From positions 408,720 through 472,719 of the forward strand of contig JACVVK020000489.1 of assembly GCA_018292915.2 (NCBI GenBank): a DNA stretch of 64,000 bases, given 5' to 3'. This stretch comes from Batillaria attramentaria. Taxonomy: Eukaryota > Mollusca > Gastropoda > Batillariidae. Shown here piece by piece: positions 14,488-27,900 of the stretch (its first letter is position 1; every line of letters starts with the position of its first letter). The position numbers were made by a program, and so were the translations under genes. Under the pieces are notes generated by a model, which worked only from the letters and a program-made list of their open reading frames with translations, was not told where the DNA came from and did not search any database.

Positions 14488-14740
14488 CGGTGCTATGGGC
14501 CCAATGAAGAGGCTGTTGCCACACAGCCGAGATTCACCCACTTCACGGGTGCGCCTTTGGGGGTGCTTCCCTTCGTATGACACGTCTTATCATGTGGATG
14601 ATTACACGACCGGCACCGCAAGTGCCGTAATTCCCGGGCCTGGAGAACGCCGGGATATTTATGACAGGAAGCGTGGAATGCGGCCCTGTCTCGCAGTCCC
14701 AAACCACACGGACCTCCATGGCATCATCTTACCATCATCC
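14488..14740 (+). mobile_element. SINE-C, 5'-truncated
   Basis: Matches the body of the element at 59280-59645 in inverted orientation. Shared blocks are GAGGCTGTTGCCACACAGCC, TTCACCCACTTCACGGGTGC, CATGTGGATGATTACA and CACGGACCTCCATGGCATCA. The tRNA-like head is missing here. Confidence 0.8.
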
Positions 14741-15416
14741 TCATCTCCATCCTCATGCATAATAAAAATTGCCCCAGCTCTCGAGCCCTCCGTGGATTCC
14801 ACTCATGACCTAGGAGGAACACCACTGAAGCTGACAAAAAGAGTTGGGGCAGGGGAAAAAAAAAACCCAAAAAACTCCTGAATACGTGACATGACCCGCT
14901 CGGCATCACATCTTAACTCTGTTGTGGCTGGGGCTTCCGCCTCCTCAACACTGCCCATACCTGAGCCTGCCGCCATGAAACTACACTACTAGATCTGACT
15001 ACATGTAAAACAAACCCCTCTAGCAAGCTTCACTGAAGACATACACGCTTAACATTTTCAACTGAAAAATAAAGGGAAAATTCAATCTTGATGAGCCGTT
15101 GGCGATGCGCGGTTGAACCTTTGATCGCAGTGTCCCGTCACGAATGAGTTTAAAGGTCAATCTTCAAACATATCCAGTCTAACGAATCGTTCAGAGCTAC
15201 TATGGTCTAACATATCTTACCACTCATATAAATGCCCAGTAACAGCCCCTCAGAGGCTGGCACTGAGCCAGGAGAAGTTTACACTCAAATGAAGCGAAAA
15301 TCGAGGCGTTTGCCAAAGTATTGCGGCCATGGTCACTGACTAGAAGAGCTTCGAGCCGTTTGAATTTTCGTTCGCACAACCAGCAGACGGTAGTATGTTG
15401 CATTCATTTCAAGCGG
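14741..15416. other. No feature seen
   Basis: Unassigned sequence between two SINEs. Confidence 0.5.
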
Positions 15417-15589
15417 GTGGGGTGGGTGGGTGTTTGGGGGTTTAACGTCCTTTTCCACCACATAGGGTGATATCAAAGACGGGGCAACGATGAAAAAGCC
15501 AGCACAAATATCTGGCCCCAGCCGGGATCGAACTCACGACCCGAGCATTAGAAGTCCAACGCTCTACCTTTCGACCACCCCTGCTCCCC
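15417..15589 (-). mobile_element. SINE-A, full length
   Basis: Complement of the family. It includes the CACCCACC tail, GTGGTGGAAAAGGACG, GGCTGGGGCCAGATATTTGT and the B-box-like GGGTCGTGAGTTCGATCCC, then the A-box region and GGGGAGCAGGGG. Confidence 0.85.
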
Positions 15590-15895
15590 TTCATTTCAAG
15601 CGCGCACAGTCTTCAGTCCAGAGCCAAATAGGACAGTCATCTGCTCAGTACGGGGTACGCCTCTAGGTACGTGGAACAACATAAAATTTTACGCCAGCCA
15701 GAGTCACCACAATGGTTTCAGGTACTGCAGGGGCTTAGGAACCACGGGGGCCCTGGGGGCCCAGGCCCCCGTTCGATTTTTGGAAGGGGGGCCCGAATAT
15801 CTTTGGGCCCCCCTTGCTTTTGATAAGAGGAGAGGGGGCCCACCAGTGGTGGGGCCCGCCTGCTCTGCTGTCGCAGGACACAATCCTTGGCAGTC

Positions 15896-15954
<59 letters not shown>

Positions 15955-16788
15955 CTTCACCCCGGCCGTATGGTTCACCCGACTTAGTGGGCCCCCCTTC
16001 CTCTCAGCATCTTCCTACGCGTCTGTACTGTACTGTGTCCCAACTGACCAATTCTGATCACGGCATGGATTCGATGAAAAGTTTTCAACAGCGTGGTTGT
16101 ATGCCCGACAAATTGACGGATTGAGACTTTAACAAACCTCCGTTTTCAGTCCGGCGCTTGGGGTAACAGTTACCGTAACCTACAGACACACTGACATACA
16201 CCGTTTTCGCCGGAAACTCATTCTAACTGAATCCAGGAGCACAGCTTCAGTCCAACATATCCACAGACCCACAGCACTGTACTCGCGGCATAGCCAACAT
16301 ACTTTCAGCGTGGATTGTCACATGTTTTCCTGGTCTGTCATGTTCATTTTGACTGATACGGCACCTTGCAGCTGACTTCGTGCATGACAGGAATTTGACA
16401 CGGGTTTTCACTGGCACAGTTTCGCGAGCGGCGGTGACCCGGCTCAGGTTCTGTCATTCCACGAACTGCAAAAGTCCTGCTTCCGCCAACGACACTGAGA
16501 TTGTGTATTCACCACTGGCGGGCAGTTTCTTCCAGAGACCGGCTGTGCATGCGGCCCTAAGGGTTGTTGGGTCTAGTGCACAATATGTATCGATTATTTG
16601 CTTCAGTGTACGGTTTCACCGCTGGCCTGTGATGTTGGCATATGCACTGAGGTAATGACAATGACGCACTGTGTGTCCTGTCACTGAGTACCTGTTTGTA
16701 CTGCTTACATGGACACATAGACGGAAAGACACACAGACAGACAGGCGGACGGACTGACTCACACACCGTGGCACACTGTGGCACACCG

Positions 16789-16790
<2 letters not shown>
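15590..16790. other. No gene recognised; (AC)n at 15897-15951
   Basis: GC-rich GGGCCC-containing DNA near 15740-15870, then an (AC)n tract. No credible exon was seen. Confidence 0.5.
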
Positions 16791-16791
<1 letters not shown>

Positions 16792-16855
<64 letters not shown>

Positions 16856-16857
16856 GA

Positions 16858-16922
<65 letters not shown>
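16792..16922 (+). repeat. Double (CA)n microsatellite
   Basis: Two long (CA)n tracts separated by AAACTGACAA at about 16851-16860. Confidence 0.95.
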
Positions 16923-16924
<2 letters not shown>

Positions 16925-16983
16925 CAATAGTGTAACCAGTGTCCACTTATAAAGCAAAGACTGACGTACTCCATGAAGAAAGC

Positions 16984-17026
16984 TCTCTCTCTCTCTCTCT
17001 CGAGAGAGAGAGAGAGAGAGAGAGAG
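16984..17026. repeat. (CT)n(GA)n perfect palindrome
   Basis: (CT)n meets (GA)n at a central CTCGAG, so the tract can fold on itself with no loop. A G tract follows at about 17030-17044. Confidence 0.9.
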
Positions 17027-18711
17027 ACGGGGGGGGGGGGGGGGCTGAAAAGGAAATGGTGTGTTCAAGTTGGCACTGTAAGTCAGTCTCCGTGGATAAG
17101 ATTTTTTTTTCCCGGAATGACTGGACTGATGTTAGGAGCCGCTTCCCGAAGAGGCTCTGGCCGCAAAGTCGGAGCGGTTCCACAGCCCTCGGAGTGGGGG
17201 CAGCATTTCGGCTGAAAGATCTGAACTGAATTGACATCTGAACTGATCTGAATTGACTTGAAGAAATACTGAAAACTACTCCGTCAGTGAGAATGAATAA
17301 TTTGAACAGTGTCTGTATCTTGTCTGCGTAAATAAATATGGACTATAGTGGCATATTAATATGATTAAAAGAGAGTTATTTCGTAAGCCGGTACGTTGCC
17401 TCTACTCGTTGCCCCGTCCTTGATATTACCCATTATTTTGTGGTGGAAAAGGACATTAACCCGGCAAACACCCACCCACCCTCTTTTGCGCACGGACCGA
17501 GATACTAGAATTGAGATCAGCAATCAACACGGTGACGAGTAATGAACTATGAAGGATCCAAAACGTCTCGATTTCAAGGGAAAGTACCCCTTTTCGCCTG
17601 TTTGGAAAGTCGTACCGAGTAACTCCGCTTGCATGACCAGACGACATCCACAAGTTGAGAAAGAATGAGATGCTGTTGACTGCTGTTGATTGCAACTGAA
17701 CTTTTGCTGAAGTGTTGAATTTGTATTAATGTACATTTTATCTGAACGGAAAGTAGGAATCTGTTAGTTTAGAGGCAGTGGCATTCTGCGGTTGAAAATT
17801 TGTGTGCATTCGGCTTCTCAGTAACGAAATGCCAAATTTAATCAGCTGGCGGTCACGGTCACTGTAGCACGAAAACATCCGTCACAAAGCATCACGCAAC
17901 TGGCGAATGATCGTACACAAAGAACTGTGCATTGATTCTGCCATACTGGTATGCTAGCACGTAGATCTTATGTCTCTGGTATCATGAAGAATGGATAAGA
18001 ACTTATTCGTTTTTGGATGTGATGCAAAACTCATGACTATATTACATGGGAGCTAGTTTGATGGAATGTAACTAGCTGGAACATGTCACCATAACGTAGT
18101 GTTTTCGGTATTTGGACTTCTTGTAATTACACTGCTTGTTTTTTGCTTGTTTGTTTTTTTGTTGTCTTTTTGGATGCAAGTCTTAGTCACCATGATAGAA
18201 ATTTTTATTGTTAAACATGGAAAAAACAACAGCAAACACCAGTTTTCTGGAATCTTATGGCAGAATGATATTGTGGACCACGCTGTGGCCTCGCTTAACA
18301 TGTGTAACATTAGTGACACTTGTCTTGCTTTGTATGATGAAGCATTTCCAAATGCTAAACCTCTGGTGTATTGTGGTACTGTACCAGCTGTTCTTTTGTG
18401 ATGAATACATATACATATACTATTAGTATTACTACCAGAATACTAGTTTTAAAAAAGGAAAAACTGTCTCATGCAATTCATGAGTAGTTGGTTGATTTCT
18501 CTCATAACTGCTGAGCCAGTACTAAAGAACAATACAAAAACCACTATTTTTTCTTTTCTTTTTTCCGTTTTGCTTGTTTTGCGTTAGTTGAAAACTGCCT
18601 GTTGATTGACTTTCCATACCTTTACTGACTGATGTGCAGGGTTGCTGGTTCATGTTGATGTACTGAAACAGATCTACTCTACGACTGAGAATTAAGCAAC
18701 CTTTACCCAGG
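17027..18711. other. 5' flank of NAGS; SINE-A fragment at 17398-17483
   Basis: A SINE-A 3' half (GTTGCCCCGTCCTTGATATT to CACCCACCCACCCTC) lies at about 17398-17483 on the plus strand. The rest is unassigned. No promoter motif could be fixed, although the NAGS transcription start should be in or near this stretch. Confidence 0.5.
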
Positions 18712-21700
18712 ATGGCCGTCACACCAACTACTTCGTTCACATTAATGACCAGGCTGCCAGGAAATGTTGCAATGTTTGGTGGAACAGGATTTCAGGCATG
18801 TAAAGGACATGTCTTAAAAGTGAAGCAGGGATGCTTACTGGAAAGAAATCGCAAACTGTCTACTGTTGACTTCACAGTCAGGCATGATGTGCAGTCCTCA
18901 CTCGATCAGCGGCGAAATATGTAAGATTTATATTTCTGCAGTGCTGTATAGTTCTTACAGTAGTTTATAGATGCCAGTTGACTGTGGAGGAAGACAAGTC
19001 ACTTTTGAAGCTCTAACTCTGCAAGTCAACGAACTGACTCTTGGTGATAGTTGTAGTATTTTTAAAACTCTGTGGCTTCTGTAGTCGTTTCGCCCGACTA
19101 CAAGTCTGATTATACGTTACTATTGTCAGGATGTGGTGTATGGCCGTTGGTGCAGTGCAAAGCAACCCATGCGTTCACATGAACCATCCACACACACTCA
19201 CGCACACCATGCTGAAACGAACACCAACGTACATCAACAACATTCAGGTTACCAGTCAGGAGAGCTGCAGAGATGCTTGGGTTTAATCCATTGAGGAACT
19301 TGAGACACGCACACAAGCACACACACATGCACTCGCTCATCCATTCGCCATTCTCTCGCACATTCTCACATCATTCATTTGTCATGGTCACCGTATCCTT
19401 GTGACCATGAGCCAGTGACGACAACACTTCTGATGTCTAATACTGAAAAATCCACTCTAAGAAAAGCCTGCTACATTTTCCTTGTCCTTTCCTCAATGGG
19501 TTTGTATTATGAATATGTAGTACAGTGTACAATGTACTTTATGAAAAGCAGTATCAGTTTGTTTTATATTTACACAGTTGGTGATAAGTATCCATTTCCA
19601 ACAAAACTCTTACCTTGTGTTTTTGTTGTTGTTTTTGTCACAGATGTATTCGCTTTGTACTTTGCTGGTTGAAAATTAAGTCAGTGTTCACTTGTAGTTC
19701 CTCTCACTCACAATGATACACATGCAGGTGCCTGTTATTTGGACGCGCCAAGCCCTGTAACCCCCAGGCAGTAAGTGCCAGGAAATTCGCTTTGTGGGGC
19801 CAACCTGACTTCATTCCAGATCTTCAGCGTTTCCTTAGTGAGGTCTGTATTTTATATACGACTACAAGGTGATTATCAGAATTACATGAATTTGAACAAG
19901 GCGTGAGATACAGTTTGTCAAGAAGAAGTATGTCATTGTGTGTGGGCAAGTGGGTGGGTGTTTCTCAAATGATTATGTATAATGAGAATGGATTTCCATG
20001 TCCTTGCAAACTGTGAAATGAATACAATCATGTACTTACCTACAAGTTTACAATTTTCTTGACAAACACTCAAATGGTTTATGCATCAAATGGGTCTGTT
20101 TTCTTTTTTACAAAAAATGATAAATGATTATTACTCTTTGACAGAAGTACGAGATCATCGTCACATTTTTCACCAGAACTAGAATGAATTGACAAACGGT
20201 TGACAGATCACGTGTTAGCATCCTATGCAGGCACCTGGATATGCTAGCGAAGGTGTGCATTCATCCGTTCTGGCAGTTTGGATCTGACTGCTGTATGCTT
20301 ACTCAACAGATTGGCACAGACCCAAAAGAAGCCCGATTCTGGTTGAAGCAGTTTTTGAACGTCAACCAGCAGAAGCCATTTGCTGTGATTGAAGTGGGTT
20401 CTGAGGTTTTCACACAAACTGGACAGGTACCTCAATCAGTTAACTCTGCTACTGCAGGGCTTGGTATTTTTCACACACTTGCATAATTTACAAAGACTCC
20501 CGAAGTTTTACGTAGACACCCTCACTGGATGCTAGAGTCCAAATACTTACTTACTCGACAGGATTATAAAATAATCAATTTCACTAGCAGCAAAATAGTC
20601 TTTGTTGCTTGTGCAGCTGGTTCACGAAGACCCTTACTGCGTTACTGTAGCAAGACAATTTGTGTCTCTCAGGTTTCTCTTTTTTCTCATGTGGTGGAAA
20701 AGGACGTTAAACTCCCAAACACCCACACCCACCCTCTTTCTACTTGAAACTCAACATGACACCGACAATTGGATCCTCCCTCTGCCAACAGCCTATGTTT
20801 TCTTTCATCCATCTTTCTACCCCTTCACTCTCAGAGAAATTTCAGGAACGTTCAGTACAACCCATTCCATATTCTTGACCTTTGGATTTAGATGTCTCAC
20901 GGGGAGCCTGGCCATGCTCTGTTTTTTGAAGTTGTGACGTCAGTACATTGACACTGACACTTCTCTTTGTACTCTATGGCTCGGTGATAAATGGCACATC
21001 CATAGCTTATAGGGGGAGTGCCGATTTCACAACCCTCACAAACCAGCAAGCTTACAGTCCTCTATGTTTTGTTTTGCTTCTAGGTGGGTACATTGACATT
21101 GGGAATAGGTAGGAGTCGTCTGACCCATTTCCTGCAGTGGTAGAAAGTTATGTCTGAAAATTTTTAAAAAGAAGCAAACCTACAAGGCTTATACTTTTGC
21201 ACTTACATGTATAATTGAAAAACCCTCAGTGAGTTTCCCATAGACAACCTCCGTGGATGCTCTTGGCATAATTTTTGTTTGGTATTGTTTTATAGTTGGA
21301 GCAGTTGGCATCTGCTGTTTCCTTCCTTCAAAGAAACTCCTTGCGTCCTGTACTGGTCTTCGGCAACGCCCCTGCTAGTGGGACACACAGACAGATGTCT
21401 TTTCAGGTACATTACTTTTGGATATATATGTACTGTTCTTAAACAATTACTCTTTGAGGCTTTGCATATTAAAAAATATATAAAAGGCAACATCTACGTA
21501 TACTTTTTGTGTAAACGTTTGGTAACTGGACTTTGATCAACATTTTCAGTTCACATACAAGCCTATGTGGTTTGTTTTCTCATTACTGAGACATTGCCTT
21601 TAAAAAAAAAAAAGTAAAATAATCATTTGATGAGGTATTTCAACATTTAAACGTAAAATGCATTAATCTTCTGTATACACTTTGTAAACTATGGTTTTGT

Positions 21701-21928
21701 TGTTGCTTTTTAAGTAAATTTTGATTTACACTCACAGTGGATGTACGTGCACGAGAATTATTTGTTTTTCTTGATGTTCAGGAAATGAATTCAGCATCTG
21801 TCAGTGCCAGCTGTGCATTATGCAAGTCACTAGAAAATCAGGGCGTGCAGGCCAAAGTGCTGTATGCAGGCAGCAACACCATACTAGCTGCAGAGTGTGG
21901 CAGGTTGGTTTCTGGGCACTGAAATTTA

Positions 21929-21966
<38 letters not shown>

Positions 21967-24900
21967 TTCATTTATAGTGGTTTGTTTTTATTGCTTTGTA
22001 ATTTATTCTACCATCTATGAAGTAAAGATGGTGTGTGTGACTGGGATGCCACAGAATAGAAAAGAATTGCATACCCTGTATTAAAAAAAAAAAAAGCTAC
22101 CCACAAACAACAACTAAAAAAACTGGGGGGGGGGGGGGGGGGGTGGCTGTAAAAATGGTGATGTTCTTTGCCCCTGCTGTAGCAGCCCAAACCTCCCTTT
22201 CAAGAGTGGGGGATAAACAGCAATTGGTGGTTTTGGAAATGTCCATGAATATGTGTAGCTGGGGGCAGGGGTTGGGGGCTGGTCTGGTAAAATCCTACAG
22301 CGGCCCCTTGACCTGCTATATTTAGCAGTTATTCCCCATCAAGCTGTGGGATACCGACGAGTATTTTGATCCAAGACGCAAATCAACCCTTAGCTTTAGC
22401 GAAGGGTTGATTGCGTCTTGGATCAAAATACGAGTCGGTATCCCACAGCTTGATGGGGTGTAAATGCTTTATCATCCTTTTTTGGGCCAATTTATGGTAT
22501 ATTTTGAACGTTTATCCTAGTAAAAACTGACAGTCGACAGCGGCTGCACATAGCAGACGAACGAGTTTGTGCGTCGGCAGAGCACTACGCCGACAGAATA
22601 AAGTGCGCCTTTTTATGCTGACAAGACGGTGTCAATTCACTCATGAACTCAAATCCAAACAAAACCACAAGTTTTAAACTTCCACTAAAGACGCAAACAA
22701 ACATGCTGACGCTTTCAAGGAAATGTAAATTTGGGAGGTGAATGCGAAACCGATCAAAACTGAACAAATAGAAATGGAAACGGTAATGACTGCTCTGTTC
22801 ACGCTTTGCACTATTAGGGCGTGTTCAAGCGGGGTTCTTCCTGTTGCGATTTTCACGAAATCTGAATCTTTGTGAGTGTTTGTTCTAATATTTGTAGTAC
22901 ATGTACACCGATTAAAGTGACCTTCCCCCCAGCAGCTACATTTTATAACTGCATGCATGACTCAAACGATTCAAGAAGCTTCTGTTCAATCGGAGATCTA
23001 TCTAGATCACGAATCCGCTGCCATTCTCTGCGCCGATAGCACACGGCCAAATCAGTAAACAGCATACATGCCGGTGAGACGCCAGCCTCGATTGAACTTT
23101 TTGAGAACGAATTTTGATAAGTGTTGGTTAAAACTGTCCGAAATTTGAGTAAGGATTGCTTGCTAGGTACAGGCTACTGTTGTTTTGTACTTGTACAACG
23201 AGTTTATGAAGTTGGAAACACCGATATGCCGAGTGAAAATGTTTCATCGTCGATGGTGTTGACGTCGGGAGCGAGTTCTCCCTGAAGAGTAGTAATACAT
23301 GTACTTGCTCATCGATGACGACGGGTTTTTTGCCCAAAAAGGTTGTATCTCTGTTCTTTCTTTCTGAAAGAAAGAACCTTTTTGCAGGGAAGCATGCCTG
23401 ATTGTCATGTGATGTCGTGCTCTGTGTCACATGATTTCTCAAGTACTAGTACAATACGGACACTTATTACACAGGAGAGATCAAAGAAAAAGATGCCGCC
23501 ATGGATGATAAAATCGAGTATCTGTCAGATGGTTGGTTGGTTTGTCTTTTTTTTGTCAGAGTGAAAGCTGTCAACCCAGAACTTGTCCAGTGGTGCATGG
23601 TCCAGCAAGCCATCCCAATTATTCCAGCTTTCGGTGAGACAACCGCTGGTCAGATTTTGCCTTTGGAAACATGGGACGTCACCTCGGCCGTTGCCATCAA
23701 GCTTCAACCACTCAAGGTCATCAAGGTCAACTGCAGCGGCGGTTTCAAGGATGAGCGGCAGCAGGTCATCGCCAACGTCAACCTTCCCTTTGACATCAGT
23801 TCAGTCAAGGACAAAACCTGGTGTACTGAGAGTGTTGTGGAAATGGTAAATCAAAATGACCCATGTATATTTTACATTATTCAGCACCACTCTGATTATT
23901 ATTGGCTATATGGAACTTACAGGATAATTCAGCTACGTATGAACAGAACGAAACCAACATGTCTGCTCTTACCCTGTGCTCACGTGAACACAAGCCTGAC
24001 TGTTTTATTTAGAGATGTATAATGCTTTCAAGTGCACAACTTTCATGCATTTGCCCAACTGTTTTCTTCAGTGTTGTTTCGTGCTGATCAGCACATAGTC
24101 ATTTTAAAGGGTGCAGGCATTTGGGAAAGATTTGCGATCTGCATGCACATGATTCAATATGCAATAAGCGCTAGTGATTAACTAACTGGCTGGGTCAAAT
24201 TACTGTTTGACTAGCAAACTGTCCAAAGTGCCCAGGGCTGTTAGGCAAAAGTCATGGCAGTAGAGATCGACTTGACATGAATTCTGTCTATTCACTATTT
24301 TGTACTGACTCCATGCAGATAGGTGACGTGAGCGAACTTCTGACGCAAGTCCCTGAACACACAGCTGTGGTTATCACTGCTGCTGACAAAGTGCTGCAGG
24401 AACTTTTCACCCATAGGGGTATGTGTGTTGGGGTTTTGAAGTAGAGTATATTTGATCCGAACATTTTTTTTTTTTCTTAAACCAATTTGAACAAAGTGCT
24501 GAAACATAAGCGTAAGTGTGGAAGACTTGAAGCTCACACAGTAAACACATTTTCTGTTGGCATATACAAATAAAAGCCTAAGTGTGGAAGACTTGAAGCT
24601 CACACAGTAAACACATTTTCTGTTGGCATATACAAATAAAAGCCTAAGTGTGGAAGACTTGAAGCTCACACAGTAAACACATTTTCTGTTGGCATATACA
24701 AATAAAAGCCTAAGTGTGGAAGACTTGAAGCTCACACAGTAAACACATTTTCTGTTGGCATATACAAATAAAAGCCTAAGTGTGGAAGACTTGAAGCTCA
24801 CACAGTAAACACATTTTCTGTTGGCATATACAAATAAAAGCCTAAGTGTGGAAGACTTGAAGCTCACACAGTAAACACATTTTCTGTTGGCATATACAAA

Positions 24901-27900
24901 TAAAAGCCTAAGTGTGGAAGACTTGAAGCTCACACAGTAAACACATTTTCTGTTGGCATATACAAATAAAAGCCTAAGTGTGGAAGACTTGAAGCTCACA
25001 CAGTAAACACATTTTCTGTTGGCATATACAAATAAAAGCCTAAGTGTGGAAGACTTGAAGCTCACACAGTAAACACATTTTCTGTTGGCATATACAAATA
25101 AAAGCCTAAGTGTGGAAGACTTGAAGCTCACACAGTAAACACATTTTCTGTTGGCATATACAAATAAAAGAAAACCAAAGAGCTGCTTCGAGTCAGACAT
25201 CCCACACTTACTTCCATACAAGCTGAAATAATGCAAAGGTGTGGTGAGAGGAAATGCGGAATCCCCCTTCTTGGTAAAATATGTGTGAAACGTTTCGGTT
25301 TGTGCGTCCTTATGATCTTATTGCCAACACCATTTTCAAAATTTCACCATTTGCATTAATTTTATAGTCATGAGTATCCATTCTGTATTATACCTATACT
25401 TTTAAGGGTCAGGAACATTCCTGAAACTCACAGAACCTATCCACAAGCATGGCAGCCTTGATGGGATTGATCTTGAGAAACTGACTGCTCTTTTGAGCAA
25501 GTAAGTTTGACTTTTTTTTTTTATTTCTCCCTTTCACACATGCACTCACACACGCGTGTGTATAGGTACACACACCCGACCAATGATTCTTGAATGTCAG
25601 AATAGAAACAAAAAGAAAAAAACACTTCTGTACAATTCAAGACAGTTCCTTTTAGTTTTTCAATGTTGCAGGTCATTCAGGAAGCTTCTGTGTCCAACTT
25701 ATTTCCATGACATCAAAAACCTGATTCACACAGTGTATTTGTCAGAGAGGTGAGTTACGAGTTGTAGTCTGTGTGGTCCATGTGGAAGACCAGCTAGAAT
25801 AACTCCAATGACTTTTGAAGCCCACTCTCTCACTCTGTCTCTCTTCGAAATCATGGGACAATCTGCCAATCCTGAGGTGTGGAGTAAATATATTTGTGGA
25901 ACTATTGCTGAGAAAACTACACTGTTGAATTGAATTCAATGTGGTTTTGATCGCTTGAAACTGATTCAGCAACAACAATTGAGACCGCGGATGCATCACA
26001 ATGTTTCGAAGTGATATAGTGGAGAGGAATACCGTGGGTGACTGGGATAAAGTTTTCAAGAACAGGTGAAGGTGGGACTGGCAGCTACGAACACTCGAGA
26101 TCAAGGGGACTTATATCCTTGGATTTCTCTGGTATTTTACACTATGTTTTTGGTTCTTTAATTTTTAGAGGAAGGGGGACTTTCTTCACCAAAATCAGAA
26201 GTTTTCATCCCTCAAAAAAGTGCTTAGAATGCACCAGATTGCACAGATTTTAACAATTTTTTTCAAAAATTTTCCGCGGACCCCCCTAGTGGGCTCACCT
26301 GCTTCGCAGGCTCGCTCTTGTGGCTTCGCCACTCGTTCAGAGATTTTCATGGGAAACCAAAATTTCAGACTAGCATGCCTGTTGTAGTAAATGATAAAAG
26401 CGCACGCATAAGTGAATGTGGTCTGCTTGCTTGTACATGTACTGACCACTGCCATATTGATATACCGGGAACAAAAAAAGGCCAGTTGAGGGTCTTTCGG
26501 AAGTACAAAATGTTAGTTTGTTTGGACGTCTGTGACAAAGTTTGTTGTTTGGGGTGGTTGTTTTTTTCAGGTACACAGCAGCAGCTGTCATTCTCAAGCT
26601 ACCTGAGTGTGACATACCTTACCTGTGCAAGTTTGCAGTGTCAGCACAGGCTCAGGTACTTAACGTGACACGTGCTTCTTGTATTTTTATGTGTTCTCTG
26701 CCCATAATGAACACCTGTTTCATGGCTGAGCTTTGGGAACTGTTTCTAGCATTTCACACATTATTATGTGTCATAGTTTGTGTTGAGCACTTGTCAGGTA
26801 AAAAGAAAAATTGCAGATAGACAGATTGCTTTATTTTATTCAATTATTTATTCATTGATCTTACATTTATTTATTCTGTTGTAGGGAGAAGGCACAGGAG
26901 AGATACTGTGGGATGCCATTCACACCAACTTCAAGCAACTCTTCTGGCGGTCTAGGGGAAGCAACCCAGTGAACCAGTGGTAAACTGAAGGGTTCAGTGT
27001 ATTTGCAGTGCTGAATAATATTATTACTGTTTGAATGGGGGCGGGGGTGGGGAGGTTAACATCCTTTTCCACCACATACAGGTGATCGGGTGATACCATA
27101 GACCAGGGGGGGGGGTGGGGGGGGGGGTCAAAGATAATCTGACATGCTAAATAAGATCTAAATAAGATACTAAGTATCAACTGATTGATATAACAGCACA
27201 GTTCTTTACAAAATTAAAATTGCTGCCGTCAGGTTTGCTTGTGAGTGTGTATGCATGGGCCCATCTCGTTCATCTATACATGATCTGACTTGTGCCTTTT
27301 TCTAGGTACTTCAGGAAGAGTGAGGGAAGCTGGAGTAATGGCAACTGGACAGTGTTTTGGTGAGCTAGCTCTGTATTTACTTGACTTGTACGGTTACTAC
27401 AAAGATTTCCCCTGAAAAGAAAGTGTAATGGTTAAAGTGCCTGAGTGCTGTTGACTTGATAGTCCCTTCTTCCATATAATGGTGGAATTTAATGTGTTTG
27501 TGATAAATCTGCCACCATAAAACTGGAATTTGTGAAGTGCTTGGATAGGTATTGGTAGACAGCTTTTTTGACCGTGGTAGTGCTGAGGGCGGAATATTCC
27601 AGACTATCAATTAATTCAGGTAGACCAGCCAGGGTTAAGTAAATGCATCCTACTAATGTATTTTGCCATGGAGCTTTTGGTCCTTGCTCTGTTGCATATA
27701 AAGCTTAGTTATATTTGTCAAGTCTGAATGGCATTGCAGTGTGTGCAGACTGACCCTGGTAAGGAACTGGCCACTGCTGAAAACAGCTGCACATGTATAT
27801 GGAAAGAAGGTATATTGTGATGGAAAAAAGAACGAGAAAACTGATAATGAATGGTAATGAGTGAATAAGGTGCAAACAGTGACTTTTATCTCTCCTTTTT

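Noticed and set aside
24295..25236. 313-codon antisense frame with ten identical 22-residue repeats
   Set aside because: It is created by a 66-bp intronic minisatellite inside NAGS. Nothing outside the repeat supports a gene.
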